Positions 44,248-54,450 of a stretch of 64,000 nt of DNA are shown here, one piece after another. The notes under the pieces were generated by a model. It made no database searches, was not told the origin of the DNA, and was given only the letters and a program-made list of their open reading frames with translations. Position numbers and translations under genes: made by a program. Location: assembly GCF_000026105.1 (NCBI RefSeq), contig NC_008027.1, forward strand, positions 5,290,501 to 5,354,500, read 5' to 3'. Each line of letters opens with the position of its first letter. Positions within the stretch are counted from its first letter, which is position 1. Origin of the DNA: Pseudomonas entomophila L48 (GTDB taxonomy: Bacteria; Pseudomonadota; Gammaproteobacteria; Pseudomonadales; Pseudomonadaceae).

Positions 44248-46245
44248 TCAGTCTTCCAGCAGCTCTTCGGCGGTGCCCAGGATGTTGTCCAGGGTGAAGC
44301 CGAATTCCTCGAACAGCGCGCTGGCCGGCGCCGACTCACCGTAGGTGGTCATGCCGATCACGCGACCTTCGAGGCCGACGTACTTGTACCAGAAGTCTGC
44401 ATGAGCAGCTTCGATGGCGATGCGCGCACCGACTTGCAGCGGCAGTACCGACTGCTTGTAGGCGGCGTCCTGGGCGTCGAACACGCTGGTGCTCGGCATC
44501 GACACGACGCGGACCTTGCGGCCCTGCTCGGTCAGCTTGTCGAACGCCTGGACCGCCAGGCCCACTTCGGAACCGGTGGCGATCAGGATCAGCTCAGGCT
44601 CGCCGGCGCAGTCTTTCAGCACATAACCGCCACGGGCGATATCGGCGATCTGCTGGGCGTCGCGTGGCTGATGCTGCAGGTTCTGGCGCGAGAAGATCAG
44701 CGCCGACGGGCCATCCTTACGCTCCAGAGCGGCTTTCCAGGACACGGCGGACTCGACTGCGTCGGCCGGGCGCCAGGTGTCCAGGTTAGGGGTGCTGCGC
44801 AGGCTGGTCAGCTGCTCGATCGGCTGGTGGGTCGGGCCGTCTTCGCCCAGGCCAATGGAGTCGTGGGTGTAGACGTGGATCACGCGCTGCTTCATCAGCG
44901 CCGACATGCGTACCGCGTTGCGGGCGTATTCCATGAACATCAGGAAGGTCGCGCCGTACGGTACCAGGCCGCCGTGCAGGGCGACGCCGTTCATGATCGC
45001 GGTCATGCCGAACTCACGCACACCGTAGAACACGTAGTTGCCGCTGGCGTCGTTGGCCTCGACACCCTTGCAACCTTTCCACAGGGTCAGGTTGGAGCCG
45101 GCCAGGTCAGCCGAGCCGCCGAGGAACTCGGGCAGCAACGGGCCGAAGGCATTCAGGGCATTCTGGCTGGCCTTGCGGCTGGCGATGGTTTCGCCCTTGG
45201 CGGCGACTTCCGCGATGTAGGCGGCGGCCTTCTCCGAGAAGTCAGCCGGCAGTTCGCCGCTCAGACGGCGCTTGAGCTCGCTGGCCAGCTCCGGGAAGGC
45301 GGCGGCATAGGCATCGAAACGCTTGTTCCACTCGGCTTCGACCTTGGCACCTTTGTCCGTGGCGTCCCACTCGGCCTTGATGTCGGCCGGGATTTCGAAC
45401 GGGCCGTGGTTCCAGTTCAGTTCCTTGCGGGCCAGGGCGATTTCATCGTTGCCCAGCGGAGCACCGTGGCAGTCTTCCTTGCCCTGCTTGTTCGGGGAGC
45501 CGAAGCCGATGATGGTCTTGCAGCAGATCAGGGTCGGACGGTCGCTCTTGCGCGCAGTCTCGATGGCGGTCTTGATCTCGTCGGCGTCGTGGCCATTGAC
45601 GTTGCGAATCACCAGCCAGTTGTAGGCTTCGAAGCGCGCCGGGGTGTTGTCGGTGAACCAGCCGTGCACTTCGCCGTCGATGGAGATGCCGTTGTCGTCG
45701 TAGAAGGCGACCAGCTTGTTCAGGCCCAGGGTGCCGGCCAGCGAGGCGACTTCGTGGGAGATGCCTTCCATCATGCAGCCGTCGCCGAGGAACACGTAGG
45801 TGTTGTGGTCGACGATGTTGTGGCCTTCACGGTTGAACTGGGCGGCAAGCACTTTTTCCGCCAGGGCGAAGCCCACGGCGTTGGCCAGGCCCTGGCCCAA
45901 CGGGCCGGTGGTGGTCTCGACGCCTGGGGTGTAACCGAACTCCGGGTGGCCCGGGGTGCGGCTGTGCAACTGACGGAACGACTTGAGGTCATCGAGGGTG
46001 ACGTCATAGCCGGTCAGGTGCAGCAGCGAATAGATCAGCATCGAGCCGTGGCCGTTGGACAGCACGAAGCGGTCACGGTCGGCGAAGCTCGGGTTGCTCG
46101 GGTTGTGCTTCAGGTAGTCGCGCCAAAGCACTTCGGCGATATCCGCCATACCCATGGGGGCACCTGGGTGGCCGCTGTTGGCCTTTTGCACGGCATCCAT
46201 GCTGAGGGCACGAATGGCGTTGGCACGTTCACGACGGCTGGGCAT
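44248..46245 (-). CDS. tkt: Transketolase
   Basis: A thiamine-diphosphate enzyme that moves two-carbon units in the pentose phosphate pathway. The 665-residue protein has the TPP-binding [20 protein letters not shown] near residue 155 and [22 protein letters not shown] near 465 in the pyrimidine domain, plus the C-terminal [47 protein letters not shown] is the conserved N-terminus. The ATG at 46245 has AGGAG 8 bases upstream. It is divergent from the metK-unit regulator, whose palindrome lies about 190 bases upstream. Confidence 0.97.
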   Translation of the reverse strand: MPSRRERANAIRALSMDAVQKANSGHPGAPMGMADIAEVLWRDYLKHNPSNPSFADRDRFVLSNGHGSMLIYSLLHLTGYDVTLDDLKSFRQLHSRTPGHPEFGYTPGVETTTGPLGQGLANAVGFALAEKVLAAQFNREGHNIVDHNTYVFLGDGCMMEGISHEVASLAGTLGLNKLVAFYDDNGISIDGEVHGWFTDNTPARFEAYNWLVIRNVNGHDADEIKTAIETARKSDRPTLICCKTIIGFGSPNKQGKEDCHGAPLGNDEIALARKELNWNHGPFEIPADIKAEWDATDKGAKVEAEWNKRFDAYAAAFPELASELKRRLSGELPADFSEKAAAYIAEVAAKGETIASRKASQNALNAFGPLLPEFLGGSADLAGSNLTLWKGCKGVEANDASGNYVFYGVREFGMTAIMNGVALHGGLVPYGATFLMFMEYARNAVRMSALMKQRVIHVYTHDSIGLGEDGPTHQPIEQLTSLRSTPNLDTWRPADAVESAVSWKAALERKDGPSALIFSRQNLQHQPRDAQQIADIARGGYVLKDCAGEPELILIATGSEVGLAVQAFDKLTEQGRKVRVVSMPSTSVFDAQDAAYKQSVLPLQVGARIAIEAAHADFWYKYVGLEGRVIGMTTYGESAPASALFEEFGFTLDNILGTAEELLED

Positions 46246-46437
46246 CGCTGAGTCTCCTGGGGCTTGAATAAGTAGTGAAACGAAAAAAGGCGGCCATTTT
46301 CGCCCACTGCGGGGGCCGGGGGCAATGACGGATGGTCGCAGTCGGGCTTTTTTCCTGTGTTTATTCGGCAATTTGGGTGAAAACAGCGGAACTGCCCGCA
46401 AAGAGGCCCGCACAGGCAAACCCATCCTCCGCCCATC

Positions 46438-46467
46438 GACCAATATCAAAACTTTTTGATATTGGTC
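46438..46467. promoter_or_regulatory. Perfect 30-bp palindrome upstream of the ArsR-methyltransferase/metK unit
   Basis: Arms GACCAATATCAAAA and TTTTGATATTGGTC are exact complements over 14 bases with a 2-base CT spacer. It directly abuts the presumed -35 element (46468) and so is placed to block RNA polymerase. AT-rich palindromes of this kind fit ArsR-family operators. The encoded regulator is the natural candidate to bind it, sensing SAM-cycle status in the manner of SahR; that match is inference. Confidence 0.7.
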
Positions 46468-46496
46468 TTGCTAGGGCAACGATGCCTGTCTAGACT
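46468..46496 (+). promoter_or_regulatory. Predicted sigma-70 promoter of the regulator-metK unit
   Basis: TTGCTA at 46468-46473, a 17-base spacer and TAGACT at 46491-46496. Transcription would begin around 46503-46505, at or beside the ATG at 46505, and no ribosome-binding site precedes that ATG, so the mRNA is probably leaderless. Confidence 0.5.
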
Positions 46497-46504
46497 CCCG
46501 CCCC

Positions 46505-47497
46505 ATGAACGTCAATGCCCCCATCACGCCTCAACGTAACGACGCGTTGGCCGCCCTGTGCAAGGCCAGCGGCGACCCGTTGCGCCTGAACGTGCTGCGC
46601 GCGCTGGCCAACGACTCGTTCGGCGTGCTGGAACTGGCGCAGATCTTCGACATCGGCCAGTCCGGCATGAGCCACCACCTGAAAGTGCTGGCCCAGGCCG
46701 ATCTGGTTGCGACCCGCCGCGAAGGCAACGCGATCTTCTACCGCCGCGCCCTGCCCGACAGCCAGCGCCTGGGCGGCCGCCTGCACACGGCGCTGCTCGA
46801 AGAGGTGGACGACCTCGCACTGGCCCAGGACGTGCAAGCGCGCATCGCCCAGGTCCAACAGCGCCGCGCGGCCACCAGCCAGGACTTCTTCCTGCGCGTT
46901 GAAGAGAAGTTCCGCGCCCAGCAAGACCTGATCGCCGGCCTGCCGCAGTACCGCGAAAGCCTGCTGGCGCTGCTCGACAACCTGAGCTTCGCGGCCGGTG
47001 CCAGCGCCCTGGAGGTCGGCCCCGGCGACGGCGGTTTCCTGCCCGACCTGGCACGGCGCTTCGCCCAGGTCACGGCCATGGACAACAGCCCGACCATGCT
47101 CGAACTGGCCCGCCAGGTCTGCGAGCGCAACGAATTGAGTAACGTAAACCTGCAGTTGGCCGATGCACTGAGTGCAACGGATGTGGAAGCCGACTGCGTC
47201 GTGCTGAACATGGTGCTGCACCATTTCAGCGACCCGGCCCTGGCCTTGCGCCTGCTGGCCAAACGGGTGAAGGCGGGCGGCAGCCTGCTGGTCACCGAGC
47301 TATGCAGCCATGACCAGGGGTGGGCCCGCGAAGCCTGCGGCGACCTGTGGCTTGGCTTCGAACAGGACGACCTGGCCCGTTGGGCCGACGCTGCCGGGCT
47401 GACCCCCGGGGACAGCCTCTACGTGGGCTTGCGTAACGGTTTCCAGATCCAGGTCCGGCACTTCCAGCGGGCCGCTGGCGACACACAACATCGGTAA
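46505..47497 (+). CDS. ArsR-family regulator fused to a SAM-dependent methyltransferase domain (SahR-like)
   Basis: A 330-residue fusion. Residues about 10-95 form an ArsR winged helix ([66 protein letters not shown]). Residues about 145-325 form a class I methyltransferase fold with motif [20 protein letters not shown] near 168 and [16 protein letters not shown]. It lies directly before metK (19 bases) in one transcript, which matches the PA0547-metK layout in P. aeruginosa. ArsR regulators that sense S-adenosylhomocysteine (SahR) control methionine-cycle genes, and a methyltransferase-like domain could be the SAM/SAH sensor. Neither ligand nor methyl transfer is shown by sequence. The ATG at 46505 has no ribosome site upstream. 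Confidence 0.85.
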   Translation: MNVNAPITPQRNDALAALCKASGDPLRLNVLRALANDSFGVLELAQIFDIGQSGMSHHLKVLAQADLVATRREGNAIFYRRALPDSQRLGGRLHTALLEEVDDLALAQDVQARIAQVQQRRAATSQDFFLRVEEKFRAQQDLIAGLPQYRESLLALLDNLSFAAGASALEVGPGDGGFLPDLARRFAQVTAMDNSPTMLELARQVCERNELSNVNLQLADALSATDVEADCVVLNMVLHHFSDPALALRLLAKRVKAGGSLLVTELCSHDQGWAREACGDLWLGFEQDDLARWADAAGLTPGDSLYVGLRNGFQIQVRHFQRAAGDTQHR

Positions 47498-47516
47498 ATT
47501 TCAGGAACCCATCGAG

Positions 47517-48707
47517 ATGAGCGAATACTCCCTTTTCACCTCCGAGTCCGTGTCCGAAGGGCATCCGGACAAGATCGCCGACCAGATCTCCGACGCAGTC
47601 CTGGACGCGATCATCGCCCAGGATAAATACGCCCGCGTCGCCTGCGAGACCCTGGTCAAGACCGGTGTCGCCATCATCGCCGGCGAAGTCACCACCTCGG
47701 CCTGGGTCGACCTGGAAGAGCTGGTGCGCAAAGTGATCATCGACATCGGCTACAACAGCTCCGACGTCGGCTTCGACGGCGCCACCTGCGCCGTGATGAA
47801 CATCATCGGCAAGCAGTCGGTGGACATCGCCCAGGGCGTCGACCGCTCCAAGCCGGAAGACCAGGGCGCCGGCGACCAGGGCCTGATGTTCGGCTACGCC
47901 AGCAACGAGACCGACGTGCTGATGCCGGCGCCGATCTGCTTCTCGCACCGCCTGGTCGAGCGCCAGGCCGAAGCGCGCAAGTCCGGCCTGCTGCCTTGGC
48001 TGCGCCCGGACGCCAAGTCCCAGGTCACCTGCCGCTACGAGAACGGCCGGGTCGTGGGTATCGACGCCGTCGTCCTGTCCACCCAGCACAACCCTGAAGT
48101 GTCACAGAAAGACCTGCAGGAAGCGGTGATGGAGCTGATCGTCAAGCACACCCTGCCGGCCGAGCTGCTGCACAAGGGCACCCAGTACCACATCAACCCG
48201 ACCGGCAACTTCATCATTGGTGGCCCGGTGGGCGACTGCGGCCTGACCGGCCGCAAGATCATCGTCGACAGCTACGGCGGCATGGCCCGCCACGGTGGCG
48301 GCGCGTTCTCCGGCAAGGACCCGTCCAAAGTCGACCGTTCGGCCGCCTACGCCGGCCGTTACGTGGCCAAGAACATCGTTGCCGCGGGCCTTGCCGAGCG
48401 CTGCGAGATCCAGGTGTCCTACGCCATCGGCGTAGCCCAGCCGACCTCCATCTCGATCAACACCTTCGGTACTGGCAAGGTGTCCGACGACAAGATCGTC
48501 CAGCTGGTACGCGAGTGCTTCGACCTGCGCCCGTACGCCATCACCAAGATGCTCGACCTGTTGCACCCGATGTACCAGGAAACCGCCGCCTACGGCCACT
48601 TCGGCCGTACCCCGCAGCAGAAGACCGTCGGCGACGACACCTTCACCACCTTCACCTGGGAGCGCACCGACCGTGCCCAGGCGCTGCGTGACGCTGCCGG
48701 CCTGTAA
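47517..48707 (+). CDS. metK: S-adenosylmethionine synthetase
   Basis: MetK makes SAM from methionine and ATP. The 396-residue protein has the full set of signature sequences: [21 protein letters not shown] with the catalytic/ATP-binding His, [12 protein letters not shown], and [19 protein letters not shown] with KDxxK. The length is normal. It is the second gene of the unit with the ArsR-methyltransferase regulator and ends in an intrinsic terminator. AGGA sits about 10 bases before the ATG at 47517. Confidence 0.98.
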   Translation: MSEYSLFTSESVSEGHPDKIADQISDAVLDAIIAQDKYARVACETLVKTGVAIIAGEVTTSAWVDLEELVRKVIIDIGYNSSDVGFDGATCAVMNIIGKQSVDIAQGVDRSKPEDQGAGDQGLMFGYASNETDVLMPAPICFSHRLVERQAEARKSGLLPWLRPDAKSQVTCRYENGRVVGIDAVVLSTQHNPEVSQKDLQEAVMELIVKHTLPAELLHKGTQYHINPTGNFIIGGPVGDCGLTGRKIIVDSYGGMARHGGGAFSGKDPSKVDRSAAYAGRYVAKNIVAAGLAERCEIQVSYAIGVAQPTSISINTFGTGKVSDDKIVQLVRECFDLRPYAITKMLDLLHPMYQETAAYGHFGRTPQQKTVGDDTFTTFTWERTDRAQALRDAAGL

Positions 48708-48727
48708 GCCTCCTACAGCGGTAAACG

Positions 48728-48763
48728 AAAGCCCCTGCCGAGCGATCGGCAGGGGCTTTTTTG
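48728..48763 (+). terminator. Intrinsic terminator of metK
   Basis: The stem AGCCCCTGCCGA/TCGGCAGGGGCT with loop GCGA is followed by six T, 20 bases after the metK stop. Confidence 0.93.
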
Positions 48764-48819
48764 TGAAATATCGGCTGACATTTCCCCAGCGCAGAATCCA
48801 CCCCCGCTGCCTAGGCTGA

Positions 48820-50526
<1,707 letters not shown>

Positions 50527-50586
50527 TTTCCGCGGATCAGGGCAGCATTTCGCTTTCCGTTGCCCTGCCTTCGAATGGAGTCCCTG

Positions 50587-50982
50587 ATGAAACTGCTCTC
50601 GTCCATCGCACTGTCCGCCTTGCTCGGCCTGACCGCCCAGACCGCGCTGGCCGCCGAGGAGCAACCTGTGCTGACCGGCTGCGCGGCCAAACGCCAGGCC
50701 ATCAGCGAGCAGATCGAGCAGGCCCGCGCCCATGGCAACAGCGACCAGCAGGCCGGGCTTGAAAAAGCCCTGGCCGAAGTCACCGAACACTGCACCGATG
50801 TGGGCCTGCGCAAGGAGCGTGAACAGAAGGTGCTCGACGCCCGTCATGAAGTGAACCAGCGCACCAAGGATCTGGACAAGGCGATGAAGAAAGGTGACGC
50901 GGAGAAGATCAACAAGCGCAAGGACAAGCTCGCCGAGGCGAAGAAGGAGTTGCAGGAAGCCGTGGACGAATTGGAGCGTTAA
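50587..50982 (+). CDS. DUF1090 family periplasmic protein (YqjC-like)
   Basis: A 131-residue protein with signal peptide MKLLSSIALSALLGLTAQTALAA and a mature region rich in charged helix-forming residues (KEREQKVLDARHEVNQRTKDLDKAMKKGDAEKINKRKDKLAEAKKELQEAVDELE), matching DUF1090. The family is of unknown function; one cysteine pair (TGC and HC) may be disulphide-bonded. The ATG at 50587 has GGAG 6 bases upstream. It follows ligB by 60 bases and precedes a REP. Confidence 0.82.
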   Translation: MKLLSSIALSALLGLTAQTALAAEEQPVLTGCAAKRQAISEQIEQARAHGNSDQQAGLEKALAEVTEHCTDVGLRKEREQKVLDARHEVNQRTKDLDKAMKKGDAEKINKRKDKLAEAKKELQEAVDELER

Positions 50983-50996
50983 CCCTCACACGATCA

Positions 50997-51083
50997 CTGT
51001 AGGAGCGGTTTCAGCCGCGATCACCCGCGAAGCGGGTGCCGCACACCGTGCCGTCTGCATCGCGGCCAAAGCCGCTCCTACAG
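50997..51083. repeat. REP-like palindrome, TGTAGGAGCGG subtype
   Basis: The outer arms CTGTAGGAGCGGtTTcaGCC and ATCGCGGCcaAAgCCGCTCC (mostly complementary, lower case mismatched) enclose a GC-rich middle that includes CACCCGC/GCGGGTG. Same subtype as 36519-36605. Confidence 0.78.
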
Positions 51084-51097
51084 AGGACTCTGCTCCT

Positions 51098-51544
51098 TCA
51101 ATGATTGCGAAACTCGTTATGACAGGCCTTGCACGCCGCCTCGACCTTGTCCATCGGCGCCTTCATCTGTGCAACGTCCAGCGGCTGGGTGCGGGTCACT
51201 TCGACCAGCTCGCCGGTAACACCCTCCAATTGGCGGGCCAGGTCCTGGAACCTGACCTGACGCTCCCAGACTTCCGGCCGCGCACTGCTGTCACCCTCGT
51301 CACGCACTTGCGGGAAATGCTGCCAGGGCTGATGGGACAGACCATCGAGCTTCACCGCCCCATCAGCGAACTTCGCGCCATCGAACGGCAAGCGGCCACG
51401 CAGCATGCCGCCCATGTCTTCACTGGTCTTGAGCATCGCCTTGAAAATGGCCTTGCGCTGGCCCAGCGGCGAGTTTGGGTCAACGCGGTCACAGGCACTC
51501 AGGGCAAGGGCGGCGAGCAGAACTACGGTCAATCGCTTGAACAT
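51098..51544 (-). CDS. Cytochrome c'/c556-type lipoprotein
   Basis: The 148-residue product has a lipoprotein signal (MFKRLTVVLLAALALSAC, Cys at 18). The mature part has the four-helix cytochrome c' pattern (KAIFKAMLKTSEDMGGMLRGR at the start, CKACHNEF at the C-terminus), so heme is attached by CxxCH and the axial ligand may be a Met near residue 42. Function of such mono-heme c556 proteins is electron carriage or NO/CO binding, not determined here. It is convergent with DUF1090 and divergent from mltA. The ATG at 51544 gives a proper signal; the open frame beyond is not used. Confidence 0.85.
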   Translation of the reverse strand: MFKRLTVVLLAALALSACDRVDPNSPLGQRKAIFKAMLKTSEDMGGMLRGRLPFDGAKFADGAVKLDGLSHQPWQHFPQVRDEGDSSARPEVWERQVRFQDLARQLEGVTGELVEVTRTQPLDVAQMKAPMDKVEAACKACHNEFRNH

Positions 51545-51663
51545 CACGGTCACTTCGGCCTGGCAAAACGGGCGGTCAGTATCACCGCCTGTCGGGCAAA
51601 GACCAATAGCCACACAGAAAACAGGGGCGATTTTTCATCTTCCCCCGTATCAGGATCACATTC

Positions 51664-52815
51664 ATGACATCTGTAATGCGCCATCTCATCTGGGCAATCC
51701 CGGCCTTGGCCCTCTTGGCCGGCTGCAATGGCGGCGAGAACGCCAAGCCCGAACCCCATGCCATTGCCACCTATGCCAACGCCACCTGGCAAGACCTGCC
51801 CACGGTCAGCGACAACGATCTGCTGGCCGGTTTCCAGGCCTGGCGCAATGGCTGCGAGAAACTCACCCGCGACCCGGTCTGGGCTGAAACCTGCACGGCT
51901 GCCGCCGGTGTCGCGCCAGACCCCGCCCAGGTACGCGCCTTCCTGCAGCAGAACCTGCAGGTCCACGGCCTGCGCTCTGCCGAGAACAATGCCAACGGCC
52001 TGATCACCGGTTACTACGAACCGGTCTACCCCGGCAGCCTGACCCGTACCGAAGCCGCTCACGTTCCGGTGTATGGCGTTCCCGAGGACATGATCGTGGT
52101 CGACTTGGCCAGCGTGTACCCCGAGCTCAAGGGCAAGCGCCTGCGCGGGCGCCTCGAAGGTCGCGTGCTCAAGCCCTACGACACCGCCGAGGTGATCAAC
52201 CGCGAGGGCGCCAAAGCCCCCGTGCTGGCCTGGCTGACCGACCCGATGGACTTGCAGTTCCTGCAGATCCAGGGCTCGGGGCGCATCCAGCTGGAAGGCG
52301 GACGGCAGCTGCGCCTGGGTTATGCCGACCAAAACGGCCACCCCTATCGACCGATCGGCCGCTGGCTGATCGAGCAGGGCCAGCTCAAGAAAGAGGATGT
52401 GAGCATGGGCGCCATCCACGCCTGGGCCCAGGCCAACCCGCAACGTGTGCCGGAACTGCTGGCCAGCAACCCCAGCTATGTCTTCTTCGGCACTCGCCCA
52501 GACAGCAACGAAGGCCCGCGCGGGTCGCTCAACGTGCCGTTGACCGCAGGTTACAGCGTGGCCATTGATCGCAAGGTGATTCCACTGGGCAGCCTGCTAT
52601 GGCTCTCCACCACACGCCCCGACGGTTCGCCGGTAGTGCGCCCGGTGGGTGCGCAGGATACCGGTGGTGCCATCACCGGCGAGGTGCGTGCGGACCTGTT
52701 CTGGGGTACGGGAGCAGAGGCTGGCGAGCTGGCCGGCAACATGAAGCAGCAGGGGCAGATCTGGATGCTGTGGCCCAAGGGAAAGCCACTGCCAGAGGTA
52801 CCCAAGGTTCCTTGA
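51664..52815 (+). CDS. mltA: Membrane-bound lytic murein transglycosylase A
   Basis: MltA cuts peptidoglycan glycan strands, leaving 1,6-anhydromuropeptides, from its lipid anchor in the outer membrane. The 383-residue protein has the lipoprotein signal HLIWAIPALALLAGC, the MltA domain (NGLITGYYEPVYPGSLT, then DLQFLQIQGSGRIQLEGG) and the 3D domain VAIDRKVIPLGSLLWLST, then AQDTGGAITGEVRADLFWGTG with the catalytic aspartate. The ATG at 51664 has AGGA 8 bases upstream; another in-frame ATG lies 12 bases on. Single-gene unit. Confidence 0.93.
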   Translation: MTSVMRHLIWAIPALALLAGCNGGENAKPEPHAIATYANATWQDLPTVSDNDLLAGFQAWRNGCEKLTRDPVWAETCTAAAGVAPDPAQVRAFLQQNLQVHGLRSAENNANGLITGYYEPVYPGSLTRTEAAHVPVYGVPEDMIVVDLASVYPELKGKRLRGRLEGRVLKPYDTAEVINREGAKAPVLAWLTDPMDLQFLQIQGSGRIQLEGGRQLRLGYADQNGHPYRPIGRWLIEQGQLKKEDVSMGAIHAWAQANPQRVPELLASNPSYVFFGTRPDSNEGPRGSLNVPLTAGYSVAIDRKVIPLGSLLWLSTTRPDGSPVVRPVGAQDTGGAITGEVRADLFWGTGAEAGELAGNMKQQGQIWMLWPKGKPLPEVPKVP

Positions 52816-52828
52816 TGGCCGTATGCAT

Positions 52829-52964
52829 CCTGTAGGAGCGGCCTTGTGCCGCGAAAGGCCCGCGGAGCGGGCCCGGCAATGTCTGCTGCGAGGCTGAAAA
52901 TGTGGGGCCGCTGCGCGCCCCGTTCCGGCCGGTCCGACGCCTCGGCAAGGCCGCTCCTACAAAA
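52829..52964. repeat. Degenerate REP cluster after mltA
   Basis: CTGTAGGAGCGGCCTTGTGC near 52829 and AAGGCCGCTCCTAC ending at 52960 are the outer ends of a REP pair of the subtype seen after dbpA. The inside holds two further GC-rich stems and has lost exact complementarity, so it is probably an older or rearranged copy. Confidence 0.65.
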
Positions 52965-52993
52965 ATCAGCGCAAACCGACTGATTTTCTCAGG

Positions 52994-53380
52994 TCAAATG
53001 GACACCACGAAGAACGACACGATCAACGCCAGCCCGGCAAACCACACCAGCGAGCGCAACGCCGCCCAGTCCGCCAGATAGCAGATGATGTAGAGCAGGC
53101 GGCTGGTGATATACAGCACCGCCAGCACATCCTGGGTCACCTGCTCGGCGTTGCCGACGATATCGGCCACCAGCACCGCCGCGGCAAACGCCGGAAACGC
53201 CTCGTAGCCGTTCTGCTGCGCGGCGTGGGCACGCCGTGGCAGACCGGAGAGTTTGTCGAGGAACGCGCGCGGATCGTGATTGTCCTTCAGCCCGAAGCGG
53301 CCGCTGCCCGCCTTGGCAATCAATGCACAAAGCGGCGGCAGGACCAGCGCGATCAGGATGCACCACAGGGCTACGGTCAT
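52994..53380 (-). CDS. MAPEG family membrane protein
   Basis: A 128-residue four-helix protein: TVALWCILIALVLPPLCALIAKAG, then FPAFAAAVLVADIVG, LAVLYITSRLLYIICYLAD and LVWFAGLALIVSFFVVSI. DNHDPRAFLDKLSGLPRRAHAAQQNGYEAF is the MAPEG signature (as in bacterial microsomal glutathione transferase-like proteins). The ATG at 53380 has AAGGAG 8 bases upstream. A reading frame in a different phase spanning 52989-53384 is a shadow. The bacterial function is unclear. Confidence 0.85.
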   Translation of the reverse strand: MTVALWCILIALVLPPLCALIAKAGSGRFGLKDNHDPRAFLDKLSGLPRRAHAAQQNGYEAFPAFAAAVLVADIVGNAEQVTQDVLAVLYITSRLLYIICYLADWAALRSLVWFAGLALIVSFFVVSI

Positions 53381-53411
53381 GCACAGGACTCCTTGTTCAA
53401 AGGGAATAGGT

Positions 53412-54245
53412 TCAGAGCTTCATCACCAGCATGCCTGCCAGCACCAGCCCGCAAGCTAGGAGTCTCGGCCCGCCAAAAGGTTCTTTGAGGTAACGCATGC
53501 CCAGCAGCACCACAAGGATCACGCTCAGCTCGCGCAACGCCGCCGCTTCGGCCACAGAACCCAGGTGCATGGCCCACAGCACCAGAGCGTAGCTCAGCAG
53601 CACGCACAGCCCCACGGCCAGCCCCAACCGCCACTGGGTGCGCCAGAACAGCGCGAACTGCGGGCGGCGGGCGACGCCGGCCAGCAGCGGGAACGGCCAG
53701 GCACTGAGCAGGGTCAGCCATACCAGGTAGTCCATGGGCTTACCCCACAGGCGCACGGCCTGGCCATCGAACCACGTGTAGCAGCCGATACACAGGCCGA
53801 TCAGCGCCACCACCGGCAGCATCGACCAAGGCAGGCGATCACCGCCCCCGCCTTGCCACAACAGGCAGGCCATGCCACACGGGATCAGCAGGATGCCGAT
53901 GATCTGTTGCTGGCTGAGCGACTCGCCGGCAAAGGCAAGGGTCAGCCCCAGCACGACCAATGGCGACAGGCCGCGCATCAGCGGATAGACCAGGCCCAGG
54001 TCACCCACTTTGTAGGCTTTTATCAACAGGTAGCGATACAGCTGTTCGGCAAGCGCCGACGCCAGCAGCCAAGGCCAGATGCTGGCCGGGGGAAAGTCGA
54101 CGAAGGCCACGGCCAGTACCGCGAAAACCAGCGCGACCAGATCCATGCTGGCGATGACCAGCAGGCGTTCGGCGCTGAATTTGATCAGGGTGTTCCAGGT
54201 GGCGTGCAGCAGGGCCGCGACCAGAACCAGGGAGGTTGCCAACAC
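53412..54245 (-). CDS. EamA/DMT-superfamily transporter
   Basis: A 277-residue ten-helix drug/metabolite transporter with two EamA repeats: the first holds AALLHATWNTLIKFSAERLLVIASMD and GLVYPLMRGLSPLVVLGL, the second VALIGLCIGCYTWFDGQAVR and GSVAEAAALRELSVILVVLLGMRYL. The GTG at 54245 has AAGGA 9 bases upstream, giving MLATSLVLVAALLHATWN; the GTG at 54281 is less likely. The MAPEG gene starts 32 bases downstream, so they may share a transcript. The substrate is unknown. Confidence 0.83.
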   Translation of the reverse strand: MLATSLVLVAALLHATWNTLIKFSAERLLVIASMDLVALVFAVLAVAFVDFPPASIWPWLLASALAEQLYRYLLIKAYKVGDLGLVYPLMRGLSPLVVLGLTLAFAGESLSQQQIIGILLIPCGMACLLWQGGGGDRLPWSMLPVVALIGLCIGCYTWFDGQAVRLWGKPMDYLVWLTLLSAWPFPLLAGVARRPQFALFWRTQWRLGLAVGLCVLLSYALVLWAMHLGSVAEAAALRELSVILVVLLGMRYLKEPFGGPRLLACGLVLAGMLVMKL

Positions 54246-54299
54246 GCCTTTGGGTCCTTGAGGCCGATGAGAGGCGATCACTATATAGCGTCACGGCGG

Positions 54300-54323
54300 G
54301 TTCGCCGGCAAGCCGGCTCCTAC
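54300..54323. repeat. Single REP unit
   Basis: One unpaired copy of the GCCGGCAAGCCGGCTCCTAC unit between the divergent EamA and antiporter genes. It is the only isolated copy seen in the window. Confidence 0.8.
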
Positions 54324-54450
54324 AAGGGGGGGGCGGAACGAATTCGGTAATTCCGGTCATAAGGTGTGTCCCGGGTGCCGCGTCAGATCATCAAAGAACT
54401 GCCCGGTTCACTCGGGTAACGACTTGGAAGCCACTGTCACAGGATTCGGG

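Noticed and set aside
44094-44339. N-terminal extension of epd
   Set aside because: The upstream frame passes through a REP-like palindrome; epd homologues start near MPHPRPYK.
44122-46251. A 709-residue plus-strand open frame over tkt
   Set aside because: Antisense shadow of transketolase, also starts in the REP.
52989-53384. Alternative frame over the MAPEG gene
   Set aside because: Its residues lack membrane helices; the frame 52994-53380 has four helices and a strong AAGGAG site.
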